A stretch of 36,604 nt of DNA from an uncultured Bacteroides sp. (GTDB taxonomy: Bacteria > Bacteroidota > Bacteroidia > Bacteroidales > Bacteroidaceae). Position numbers and translations under genes: made by a program. The notes below the pieces were generated by a model that searched no databases, was not told where the DNA came from, and worked only from the letters and a program-made list of their open reading frames with translations. Positions 27,414-35,010 of the stretch are shown here, piece after piece. The stretch is taken from contig CAMTPC010000022.1 in the NCBI GenBank assembly GCA_947074295.1, forward strand, positions 1-36,604, given 5' to 3'. Position 1 is the stretch's first letter; each line of letters begins with the position of its first letter.

Positions 27414-29690
27414 TTATTTTTCGCGTGTAAACCATACTTTCAATGTAGCGATAAAAAATGGAATAGCTCCCAGGCAGATAAACACCAAATCGCCAGGCAT
27501 ACGTAGCCATCCTACTATGCGCATGGCAGGGCTGCTGGTAAATTCCAAGCTACGAGCATGCCAGTAACCGTTTTCCACCGAGTCCCATACCTGCATGAAG
27601 CCGCTAGGCAGCAAGCTCATCACGATCATCATCACCAAGCCGATATTCATCCCCCAGAAGGCGGTGCGGATGTGGCGTTCCACTTTGTGCCACTTCTCGT
27701 CGCTGCACACCTCGCGCAGGATAAACACACCTAGCGACAGTGAAAGCATGCCAAATACGCCAAACATCGCTGCATGGCCATGGTTGGGTGTCAGATAGGT
27801 GCCTATCTCAAAATAGCTCACGATAGGCATGTTGATGAGGAAGCCGAACACGCCAGCGCCCAAGAAATTCCAGAATCCCACAGCCATTAAGTAGCGGATG
27901 GTCCATTTGTGTCGGAAACCTCCACCATCGGGCGAAGACGCTTTTTGAAGTCGCATGAAGGAGTAGCCCTCTAGTGTCAGCAAAATCAGCGGAACCACCT
28001 CCAGTGCCGAGAAGCAGCCCGACACAGCCATGTTGAACGAGGTCTGTCCCGAGAAATACCAGTGGTGTCCTGTACCGATGATACCACCCATAAAGATCAA
28101 GATCACATCCAGGAAGATCACCAGCAGACCCGTCTTCTTACTGACGATGCCCAGTTCGATAAACATCGTGGCTACCATCACTGTGGCAAACAGCTCAAAG
28201 AAGCCCTCCACCCAGAGATGGATGATCCAGAAACGCCATGTATCCACTACGGTATAGTGCGTCATGCTGTCAAAAAAGACCGCAGGCAGATAGAATAGAG
28301 GGATACCCAAAGCGGCGATCCAGAAGAAAAGAGTAAGCACCTTGGTCGATGGGCGTTTCAGACCGGGCGATGATGCTCGGGCCGTGAGGAAAAACCATAC
28401 CACCAAACCTACAATCAGCAGGATCTGCCACAAACGCCCCAATTCCAGATACTCCCATCCTTGCGATCCCAGCCAGAAGGTGATCGTGTCGAAGCAACCC
28501 AGTAAGCCTGCCCATTCGCACAGCAGGCTACCAAATATCACGATGGCAAACGCGAAAAACAGTAGATTGGTCAGCAGTCGTTGTCCCTTAAACTCGATGC
28601 CGCCTAGCACACGTGCCAGATACAGTCCACCCGCCGCAAATCCCGTTGCTATCCAGAAGATGGCCAGCTGCAAGTGCCATGTGCGCAGCAAGCTGCTAGG
28701 AAATATATTGCTGATATCCAGTCCATAAAACGTACCCGGATCTGCCCTGTAGTGAGCCACGCCGCCACCCACCAAGGTTTGTCCCAGGAAGAGCAGGGCA
28801 GCCACTGCCACAAACTTCACCAACGCCTTCTGGCTGTGCGAAGCTACACCCACTCGGGCATAATCCACTTGCGGACGGTCGGGCATGCTCCATCCCCAGC
28901 TAGTATTCTTGCCATATATAAAGAGGATACCACCGATGCCACAGAGCAAGAAAAGCAAGCTTGCGATGCTCCACGCCACCATATCAGCAGTAGGTGTGTT
29001 GCCCGCTAGTTCGTCGTAAGGAAAATTGTTGGTGTACGAAGAGTCCGTATCCGGACGATTGGCAACCGAGGCCCATGCTGCCCAAGCAAAGAAAGTCGTG
29101 AGCTGCTTCAGCTCCGTATGGTCTGTAATGAGGTTGGCTTTCAAGCCACCATTGTTCACCGGGTCGCTGAAGTAGATGCGCCACAGTTCTATTTCTTTGT
29201 ATAAGCTATATTCTTGTGAAGGCAAAAAGATCAAGGTTTTACCTTCCGGATCATAATTGTTTTGTTTCAAAAAACGGCTCACTTGTGAGTTTACCAGCGA
29301 CCGTCCTTCTTCGTTCAGCTCCTCATACGGCAGCTCTAGTTGGTCCAAGCTAAGAAGTTCGGCAGTACGTTGGGCCATTCTGTTGAGGTAGAGGGCAGGG
29401 AAGTCTGGTCCCAGATAGGCGCCATGCCCCCACACTGTACCATTGTCCATCAATCCATAGCGCAAGAAGATGGCTTGCCCTTCACGGATATCATCGCCAG
29501 TAAACAGAATGTCGCCTTGCAGATTTACCACCAGTTCGGGGATGGGTGGTTTGTCGTCGTAGGCTTTAAACGTGATGGTCAGCAGTAGTCCGAATCCATA
29601 GATCGCCACTACAACCATTGCCACAATCCAAAGTTTTGAAAAGCCAATAGGCCCATCATCTTTCATTAAGTTCGATTTTACTTCATCCAT
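27414..29690 (-). CDS. norB: Quinol-dependent nitric oxide reductase (qNor, NorB-like)
   Basis: This 758-residue inner membrane protein is a haem-copper-oxidase-superfamily enzyme that reduces nitric oxide to nitrous oxide with electrons from quinol. The length and the N-terminal soluble domain (about 40-225, without CxxCH) indicate the single-subunit quinol type. Likely metal sites are visible: His in RTWHLQLAIFW (about 337), H and E in HLWVEGFFE (about 490, FeB), the HH pair in GTGHHWYFSG (about 540, FeB) and the two His in HGHAAMFGVFGM (about 635, haem). About 14 membrane helices are present. It has no adjacent accessory gene, as expected for qNor. A perfect inverted repeat at 29749-29765 lies 59 bp upstream of the ATG and may be its operator. 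In a mostly anaerobic lineage its role is probably nitric oxide detoxification. Confidence 0.93.
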   Translation of the reverse strand: MDEVKSNLMKDDGPIGFSKLWIVAMVVVAIYGFGLLLTITFKAYDDKPPIPELVVNLQGDILFTGDDIREGQAIFLRYGLMDNGTVWGHGAYLGPDFPALYLNRMAQRTAELLSLDQLELPYEELNEEGRSLVNSQVSRFLKQNNYDPEGKTLIFLPSQEYSLYKEIELWRIYFSDPVNNGGLKANLITDHTELKQLTTFFAWAAWASVANRPDTDSSYTNNFPYDELAGNTPTADMVAWSIASLLFLLCGIGGILFIYGKNTSWGWSMPDRPQVDYARVGVASHSQKALVKFVAVAALLFLGQTLVGGGVAHYRADPGTFYGLDISNIFPSSLLRTWHLQLAIFWIATGFAAGGLYLARVLGGIEFKGQRLLTNLLFFAFAIVIFGSLLCEWAGLLGCFDTITFWLGSQGWEYLELGRLWQILLIVGLVVWFFLTARASSPGLKRPSTKVLTLFFWIAALGIPLFYLPAVFFDSMTHYTVVDTWRFWIIHLWVEGFFELFATVMVATMFIELGIVSKKTGLLVIFLDVILIFMGGIIGTGHHWYFSGQTSFNMAVSGCFSALEVVPLILLTLEGYSFMRLQKASSPDGGGFRHKWTIRYLMAVGFWNFLGAGVFGFLINMPIVSYFEIGTYLTPNHGHAAMFGVFGMLSLSLGVFILREVCSDEKWHKVERHIRTAFWGMNIGLVMMIVMSLLPSGFMQVWDSVENGYWHARSLEFTSSPAMRIVGWLRMPGDLVFICLGAIPFFIATLKVWFTREK

Positions 29691-29748
29691 AGTTTTGTAT
29701 TAGTATATAGTTGGGTAATAGAATGTTACTTCGATAAATTTAGCCGTT

Positions 29749-29765
29749 TGTTATAGGTTATAACA
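29749..29765. promoter_or_regulatory. Putative operator upstream of the nitric oxide reductase gene
   Basis: TGTTATA-GGT-TATAACA is a perfect 7-bp inverted repeat with a 3-bp centre, 59 bp before the norB ATG and next to an AT-rich TAAATTTA (29735-29742) that might be a weak -7 box. The size and symmetry fit a CRP/FNR-type regulator site. A nitric-oxide-responsive HcpR-like regulator is a guess. Confidence 0.5.
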
Positions 29766-29913
29766 CTTGGTTAAAAAACATTGTTTTCACTGTCTTCACA
29801 TTTTTTGTCCTTTTGCTCTCTCGGTTTTCACAAACCTATTCATATTGGGGAGTGATGTATTAAAAAACACAATCTATTGTCCACGTTCACGGCATATATA
29901 GGTAGGTTTTTCT

Positions 29914-29921
29914 TATCTTTG
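29914..29921 (+). promoter_or_regulatory. -7 element for dnaB
   Basis: TATCTTTG matches the consensus and lies 90 bp before the dnaB ATG. No TTTG was found at the standard spacing. Confidence 0.6.
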
Positions 29922-30011
29922 TGGGCTTTTCTTTACACTCGTACGCTACATTGCCGAGTGCTATAGAAATAGCTACTAATAATCACCTTAACCACTATAC
30001 ACTAAAAAATT

Positions 30012-31556
30012 ATGCCTCAAGCCAATCGGACACCTCGTGGAGCCAAATCAAAAGTCGTGGCACCTGTCACTGACTATGGTCGTGTGCAGCCACAGGCCCC
30101 CGAACTCGAAGAAGCCGTGCTGGGTGCGCTCATGATCGAGCAAGACGCTTATGCACAGGTGGGCGAGATTCTTCGCCCCGAATCCTTTTACGAGCATCGC
30201 CATCAATTGATATATGCCGCCATCCGCGATCTGGCCATCAACCAGAAGCCGGTGGATATCCTCACCGTGCGTCAGCAGCTATCTCAGAAGGGCGAGCTCG
30301 ACGATGCGGGCGGTCCTTTCTACATTGCCGAGCTCAGCAGCAAGGTAGCCACATCGGCCCATATTGAGTATCATGCGCGTATCATCGCCCAGAAATACTT
30401 GGCGCGCGAGATGATCACCTATACCAGTAACATTCAGACCAAGGCGTTTGATGCAACACTGGATGTGGACGATCTGATGCAGGAAGCCGAAGGAAAGCTG
30501 TTCGAGATATCGCAGCGCAACATGAAGAAGGACTATACCCAGATCAACCCCGTCATCGAGGAAGCCTATGTGTTGATGCAGAAAGCCGCTGCCCGTGCCG
30601 ATGGTCTTAGTGGTCTGGAAACAGGATTCAGCAAGCTCGACAAGATGACGTCGGGATGGCAAAACTCCGACTTGATCATTATCGCTGCCCGTCCTGCGAT
30701 GGGTAAGACAGCCTTCGTCCTCTCGATGTGTAAAAATATCGCCGTGAACTTCCGCAATCCTGTCGCTCTGTTTTCGCTGGAAATGAGCAACGTACAGTTG
30801 GTCAATCGTTTGATATCCAATGTGTGCGAGATTCCCAGTGAAAAGATCAAGAGTGGACAGTTAGCCGCCTACGAATGGCAGCAGTTGGACTATAAGCTGA
30901 AAGAGCTGCTCGACGCGCCACTCTATGTAGACGATACGCCATCTCTTTCTGTGTTCGAGCTTCGTACCAAGGCGCGCCGTCTGGTGCGCGAGCATGGTGT
31001 ACGTGCCATCATCATTGACTACCTGCAGCTGATGAATGCCAGCGGTATGGCTTTCGGTAGCCGTCAGGAAGAGGTTAGTACCATCTCGCGTTCGCTCAAG
31101 GGATTGGCCAAGGAGTTGAATATCCCCATCATCGCCCTGTCACAGCTGAATCGTGGTGTCGAAAACCGCGAAGGTGCCGAGGGTAAGCGTCCACAGCTCA
31201 GCGACCTCCGTGAGTCGGGAGCCATCGAGCAGGATGCCGATATGGTGTGCTTCATCCACCGTCCGGAATACTATCGCATCTACCAAGACGAGAAAGGAAA
31301 CGACCTCCGCGGTATGGCCGAGATTATCATCGCCAAACACCGTAATGGTGCTGTGGGTGATGTGTTGCTTCGATTCAAGGGAGAGTTTACACGATTCTCT
31401 AATCCGGAGGATGATTTGGTGATTCCTCCACCCGATGCAGCTGGGGGAGGCACCTTCGGTTCGCGTATCAATACAGGGGCTTCGGATATCACGCCGCCGC
31501 CACCTCCTGGTATAGATGCACCACCGCCCTCTTTTGATGGTCCCCTGCCATTCTGA
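30012..31556 (+). CDS. dnaB: Replicative DNA helicase
   Basis: This 514-residue protein is the hexameric helicase that unwinds DNA at the replication fork. The N-terminal DnaB domain (about 25-130, APELEEAVLGALM...) is followed by the RecA-like ATPase with Walker A AARPAMGKTA (about residue 222), ALFSLEMS, the Walker B-like AIIIDYLQLM (about 337), and LSQLNRGVE and SDLRESGAIEQDAD in the C-terminal motifs. The tail after residue 460 is rich in Pro and Gly (PPPPPGIDAPPP), a lineage-specific extension. No intein interrupts the ATPase domain. It is monocistronic, with a -7 element upstream and a terminator at 31582-31614. Confidence 0.96.
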   Translation: MPQANRTPRGAKSKVVAPVTDYGRVQPQAPELEEAVLGALMIEQDAYAQVGEILRPESFYEHRHQLIYAAIRDLAINQKPVDILTVRQQLSQKGELDDAGGPFYIAELSSKVATSAHIEYHARIIAQKYLAREMITYTSNIQTKAFDATLDVDDLMQEAEGKLFEISQRNMKKDYTQINPVIEEAYVLMQKAAARADGLSGLETGFSKLDKMTSGWQNSDLIIIAARPAMGKTAFVLSMCKNIAVNFRNPVALFSLEMSNVQLVNRLISNVCEIPSEKIKSGQLAAYEWQQLDYKLKELLDAPLYVDDTPSLSVFELRTKARRLVREHGVRAIIIDYLQLMNASGMAFGSRQEEVSTISRSLKGLAKELNIPIIALSQLNRGVENREGAEGKRPQLSDLRESGAIEQDADMVCFIHRPEYYRIYQDEKGNDLRGMAEIIIAKHRNGAVGDVLLRFKGEFTRFSNPEDDLVIPPPDAAGGGTFGSRINTGASDITPPPPPGIDAPPPSFDGPLPF

Positions 31557-31581
31557 TAAATTCGCTATAATCGATAAAATT

Positions 31582-31615
31582 ACCCTATTGCAAGTACTTG
31601 TAATAGGGTTTTTTG
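31582..31615 (+). terminator. Terminator after dnaB
   Basis: ACCCTATT (31582-31589) pairs with AATAGGGT (31602-31609); the interior adds a G-T pair and CAAG/CTTG. TTTTT follows. Confidence 0.85.
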
Positions 31616-32078
31616 ATTGTTGTGATATTTGTATAAGGATTCGCCGAGATTGCTATTTTCACTCGTCCCCATATTTCTTAAAATGTTTAATACGAGCCTG
31701 TTGGTGCCAATATCGCATTTGTACCATTTTGGATTTTGTATTGAATGCTTTGAGTGATGTGGGAGGGAAAATAGACCAATATAATCGATATTTTGCATTT
31801 TTTGGTAAAAAGTTCCAAATGCAAAACGTTCTTCTATAACTTGTTTTTTCTTGACACCGCAATCCGGTCTTATCTGTTGTGAACTATCACTTTGTAACAT
31901 TATTAGGTAAACATATATTATATAATTAACAGATATTTTCCTAAACATTTTCCCGTTTTAATAGTTTACTAACAAAGATTATCAATTTCATAAATTCGGA
32001 ACGGAGTGTTAAATTGAAATCATTCAATGTCAATAAACTAACTTGTTAATTATAAAACATTTTTAACCTAAGAGAATT
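31616..32078. other. AT-rich non-coding stretch before the fimbrillin-like gene
   Basis: Between the dnaB terminator and the fimbrillin-like ATG lie about 460 bp without a convincing gene. Open frames exist on both strands (for example 31580-31948 on the minus strand), but they overlap the dnaB terminator and show no protein-like composition. The last 70 bp contain a possible weak promoter and a short inverted repeat (32013-32028). Confidence 0.6.
32013..32045 (+). promoter_or_regulatory. Weak promoter with small inverted repeat for the fimbrillin-like gene
   Basis: TTG (32014-32016) and TAACTTG (32039-32045, one base short of TAACTTTG) are 22 bp apart, 34 bp before the ATG. ATTGAA-ATCA-TTCAAT (32013-32028) is a 6-bp inverted repeat overlapping the -33 position. 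Confidence 0.35.
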
Positions 32079-33149
32079 ATGAAAAAACTAGGCTTATTTT
32101 CATTTTATGGAGCAGCGCTGTTATGTATGGCGTTGTTTGTTAATAGTTGTTCGAAAGACGATATAAGCGTCAATATTAACTGGACGGAAGAGTATCCTCA
32201 GACTGATACGAACAGTGGTAGTGACAGTTCTACCGACAAAGATTCTAATAGCAGTGGCTCGGGTTCAGGTACAGGTACCGGCACAGGTACAGGAGATGGA
32301 TCATCCACTACGAAAGAAAAGATTTCCATGTTCTTCAAGGCCAATGTGCGTGGCGTATTCGCTGTTTCTTCTACTTCAGTGAAACCTATTTCTGCTGGTC
32401 GTTATATCATGATCGATGCTTACAGCGCAGGCAATCGTATTGCATCTCAAACCTATACATCGACTGCAAGTGGTTCGCTTACCTCTACATCGGGCGATAC
32501 TTTGAGTGTGCCTACTGGTACATATGACTTCTATGCGGTAGGTATCAATGCATCGGACGCTACAGTACCTACATTTAGTGCGAGTGGCATTTGCAGCTCT
32601 TTGAGCAATCAGACTGACTATATCTGGTGGGATGACATTGCCTATACGCCAACCTATCCGTCATCTACTATCACCATGAACATGCAACATTGCTGTACGC
32701 AGGTAGTGGTATATGTAACACCAGGTACGGGTATCACTATCAGTGACGTCACCGGCATGAATATCACGCCTTCCAATACCAGTGGCTGTACTTGGAGCTT
32801 GTTGACCGGTATCATCACTCCGGCCACAGCCATCACCAGCACCACGGCCACCATGGGGGTTGCGGCGTCGGGTACAGAATATGTGGGGCAAATCATCATG
32901 CTGCCTTTAAAGATGACTGGCAACATGACACTCTCCTTCAGTGCCACGCTTAGTGGTGAGACTGCTGCACGCAACTATACCGCCTCTTTGCCTGTGTATG
33001 AGAACAATATGGAAGCCGCTCACTCGTATAAGTACACTGTTACTCTATACGAAAATGAGGTGGTTATCAGCAGCGTGAATATCATCGACTGGATTTCGGT
33101 AACTGCCAATAGTACCCCAATCATTCCTACGCAATCCACCCGTAAGTAG
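32079..33149 (+). CDS. Fimbrillin-like surface lipoprotein
   Basis: This 356-residue protein has a lipoprotein signal peptide ending NSC with the lipid-anchored C24, followed at once by SKDD, the acidic/lysine pattern that in Bacteroidota marks lipoproteins for export to the cell surface. A Ser/Gly/Thr/Asp-rich linker (about 40-78) leads to a beta-rich domain (80-345) of the fimbrillin-A clan type (features: FKANVRGVFAV, GTYDFYAVGIN, TITMNMQHCCTQVVVYV, a late YKYTVTLYENEVVISSVNIIDW strand). Such proteins are fimbria shaft or tip subunits, or stand-alone adhesins. No usher, anchor or protease genes are adjacent, so it may be a single-gene adhesin. The linker is encoded by a 6-bp tandem repeat (32256-32291). 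It ends at a strong terminator. Confidence 0.75.
   Translation: MKKLGLFSFYGAALLCMALFVNSCSKDDISVNINWTEEYPQTDTNSGSDSSTDKDSNSSGSGSGTGTGTGTGDGSSTTKEKISMFFKANVRGVFAVSSTSVKPISAGRYIMIDAYSAGNRIASQTYTSTASGSLTSTSGDTLSVPTGTYDFYAVGINASDATVPTFSASGICSSLSNQTDYIWWDDIAYTPTYPSSTITMNMQHCCTQVVVYVTPGTGITISDVTGMNITPSNTSGCTWSLLTGIITPATAITSTTATMGVAASGTEYVGQIIMLPLKMTGNMTLSFSATLSGETAARNYTASLPVYENNMEAAHSYKYTVTLYENEVVISSVNIIDWISVTANSTPIIPTQSTRK
32256..32291 (+). repeat. In-frame hexanucleotide tandem repeat in the fimbrillin-like gene
   Basis: Six degenerate units related to GGTACA (GGCTCG, GGTTCA, GGTACA, GGTACC, GGCACA, GGTACA) encode alternating Gly-Ser/Gly-Thr in the linker after the lipid anchor. The unit length is a multiple of three, so copy-number change would vary linker length without a frameshift. 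Confidence 0.75.
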
Positions 33150-33198
33150 TCATCGGTAGTTGGTAAGGTTTAAATTAGAAAATGAGGAGTGAAAATAG

Positions 33199-33238
33199 AC
33201 CCATCCGTCTGTATTAGTACAGGCGGATGGGTTTTCTT
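33199..33238 (+). terminator. Terminator after the fimbrillin-like gene
   Basis: Bases 33199-33212 pair with 33219-33232 (14 pairs, one G-T) around a 6-base loop, followed by TTTCTTG. Confidence 0.88.
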
Positions 33239-33443
33239 GTACAATGGCGATCTGTCTATTAGCACTCTAGGTGAAGTTGTGCAACCAATCCTGTGACCAT
33301 CAGAAGAGAACGAATTTATACTCAATTAGTAAGTTGATTGGATCAGCTTTATTGGAATGGTTCTCTATCTAAGATACTGCGGCTACACTGCTCTAGCGCA
33401 TTTCATGATGTCTGCCATGTGTGACAAGGCTTGCTTGTTTGTT
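33239..33443. other. Short non-coding stretch between terminator and DUF4373 gene
   Basis: About 205 bp between the fimbrillin terminator and the stop of the leftward DUF4373 gene. I see no gene, hairpin or promoter in it. Confidence 0.6.
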
Positions 33444-34292
33444 TCAGGAGGGAGAAGCTTGTTTGTCTTTGATCAACTCCGAAATCAGAAAAGCTGCTTT
33501 GTCGTTGATACCGGACCAATTGGTGTGGGCTAAAACTTGCCACACTTTGGTTCCCTTCTCTCCCCAGTTTGTTAAGTGTGTGATGCGTCGTATAGTTTTC
33601 GGATTCGTGATTTTAAATTGCTTCATCCTCTCGCATAGCCCAGCGTAGTTGTGGGTTTGAGGATTATGTGCATAAATGGGTATTTCGTCTTCAGTCCTTA
33701 AATCCAAAGAAAAATCCTCCTCATCCATCACCATTTCCCCAGTAGGGGGAATTAAAGGGGGGATATCTTTCTTTTCTTTATTTTGATTTGTTTTATTTGT
33801 TTTTATTTGTTCATTTATGCATGCATTTTTTGAGTTTGTGTTGGCATGTTGTTTTCTCTTTTTTGCTTTCGACTTTGTCTCCTTTTCTTTTTGTGGCGTA
33901 TCTTCCATATTTACAATAAGATAGGGTAGTGCTTCCAGATCTCTTTTTCTGCGTTTGGTGGCGGTTATCCATATCTGTTGAATCTCTAAAGAGGTCAAAA
34001 TGCCATGTTTTTGGTAAATCTCTTTATCAAAAAAGGCATTATCAAGCAAGAAGTCAATGATCTCCAATGCAGTTTCCGTGCTTATTTCTCCGCATAGCTT
34101 CCTGCAAATTATTGAAACGATTTCTTTGTCGCATTTGAGGTAATACCCGTTGTCGTAAAGCATGCAGCGGATATAGATCACAAAATAAGACCCTATGCAT
34201 CCGTATCTTGCCTCTAGCCTCATGATGAGTTCGTCGTTAAAGAAGTTGCTAAGAAAAGGGTGGTAAGATAATCTCGTGTGTGTAGTAGCCAT
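33444..34292 (-). CDS. DUF4373 (Lin1244/Lin1753-like) protein, possible replisome organiser
   Basis: This 282-residue protein has an N-terminal DUF4373 domain (about 5-110: SYHPFLSNFFNDELIMRLEARYGCIGSYF, LDNAFFD, LTSLEIQQIW), which is related to phage replication-organiser and DnaD-like proteins. A strongly basic, Asn/Gln/Lys-rich linker (about 135-185) and a short helical C-terminus follow. Members are found on phages, plasmids and in chromosomes of Bacteroidota and Firmicutes. It probably binds DNA and helps load replication or repair proteins, but its chromosomal role is unknown. No other phage gene is nearby. I chose the ATG giving MATTHTRLSYH; an upstream in-frame ATG at 34346 adds 18 unlikely residues. 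The gene is more A/T- and Lys/Asn-rich than its neighbours, which hints at acquisition. Confidence 0.75.
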   Translation of the reverse strand: MATTHTRLSYHPFLSNFFNDELIMRLEARYGCIGSYFVIYIRCMLYDNGYYLKCDKEIVSIICRKLCGEISTETALEIIDFLLDNAFFDKEIYQKHGILTSLEIQQIWITATKRRKRDLEALPYLIVNMEDTPQKEKETKSKAKKRKQHANTNSKNACINEQIKTNKTNQNKEKKDIPPLIPPTGEMVMDEEDFSLDLRTEDEIPIYAHNPQTHNYAGLCERMKQFKITNPKTIRRITHLTNWGEKGTKVWQVLAHTNWSGINDKAAFLISELIKDKQASPS

Positions 34293-34455
34293 AGTGTTTG
34301 TTTTTAAAGAAAGTGATAAATTGATTGTTGTGTTGGGTGGCATCAAAGTCGGGCTTCGTTGCGATGGTGGCAGTTGTGTCGGATGGAGCTGTCCATTTTC
34401 GCCTCTTTAGGCGGCGAGATGAAAAATCACCCTTGCGATAGGATTTGTGTTTCAT
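34249..34455 (-). CDS. Possible small basic protein overlapping the DUF4373 start (doubtful)
   Basis: A 68-residue frame opens with a basic segment (MKHKSYRKGDFSSRRLKRRK) and overlaps the first 44 bp of the DUF4373 gene in another frame. A strong promoter 190 bp upstream reads through it. The middle and end look like out-of-frame sequence, and no family is recognised. It could be a leader peptide, or nothing. Confidence 0.25.
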   Translation of the reverse strand: MKHKSYRKGDFSSRRLKRRKWTAPSDTTATIATKPDFDATQHNNQFITFFKNKHYGYYTHEIILPPFS

Positions 34456-34644
34456 TGTAGTTGGCGGTTTAGTAATAGTTTCTTATTTAATTTAAATGAA
34501 AAAAGTCTTGTTGTATAGAAATAAGAACATTTAATGTGGATTTTCTCTCCAAATATTTAAAACTAGAAGATGGTTAACAAAATAAATGTTTATTCTATCT
34601 GTATGTTGAAATAGGCTTTATAGCTCGTTTGCTGTTTATGGCTG

Positions 34645-34677
34645 CAAATATAGGATAGAATATTTGAAACAACCAAA
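34645..34677 (-). promoter_or_regulatory. Strong promoter for the DUF4373 gene
   Basis: On the minus strand TTTG (34677-34674) is followed after 21 bp by TATATTTG (34652-34645), a near-ideal -33/-7 pair. The DUF4373 ATG is about 350 bp downstream, so the mRNA would have an unusually long leader. Confidence 0.65.
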
Positions 34678-34875
34678 TGATTTAACTCTTCGCGAAGTTA
34701 ATAATTAATAAATATGTTAATATTATTGCTGAGCAGCCTTTGTCAGTAAATATCAATGTGTTGTTGTCCGTATATTTTGTCTTTTCTTTTTGTGCTCGCC
34801 AATAACTTGTTGAAAAACATGCAATGAATATGCAATATTTCTCGTCTCGAAACGTTCATTAAACAAATAAATGAT

Positions 34876-34883
34876 TATATTTG
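34876..34883 (+). promoter_or_regulatory. -7 element for the unknown membrane-anchored protein
   Basis: TATATTTG matches the consensus; the ATG at 35011 is 127 bp downstream. The leader contains GATGG/CCATC and CCAG/CTGG short inverted repeats (about 34930-34965), which may fold. Confidence 0.5.
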
Positions 34884-35010
34884 AAAAATAATATTAAAAT
34901 TACGGGGTTTAAGGCCCTTGTAATATGCCAGATTCTGCTGGATGGTAATTATCGCTCCATCTGCAGATCATTTAATTAGCCTTTAAATCTTATTTTATTT
35001 GACAGAAGGT

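Larger units (their letters stand above)
29691..30011. other. Divergent intergenic region between norB and dnaB
   Basis: These 321 bp separate the divergent norB and dnaB genes. They hold the inverted repeat at 29749-29765 and the dnaB -7 element at 29914-29921. I see no coding sequence, RNA motif or other repeat. Confidence 0.7.
34293..35010. other. AT-rich divergent intergenic region
   Basis: About 720 bp between the divergent DUF4373 gene and the next rightward gene. It contains the leftward promoter (34645-34677), a doubtful small frame (34249-34455), the palindrome CTTCGCGAAG (34688-34697) and a rightward -7 element (34876-34883). Otherwise it is A/T-rich without visible genes or RNA motifs. 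Confidence 0.6.

Noticed and set aside
22910..29907. Repeated TATAGGTAGGT upstream of the His-rich gene (22910) and dnaB (29897)
   Set aside because: The distances to the -7 boxes differ greatly (50 and 6 bp) and 11-bp matches are expected by chance in this length.
31580..31948. 122-residue open frame on the minus strand after dnaB, considered as a gene or transposase fragment
   Set aside because: It runs through the dnaB terminator, shows no recognisable motif and no upstream promoter; no insertion-sequence ends were found.
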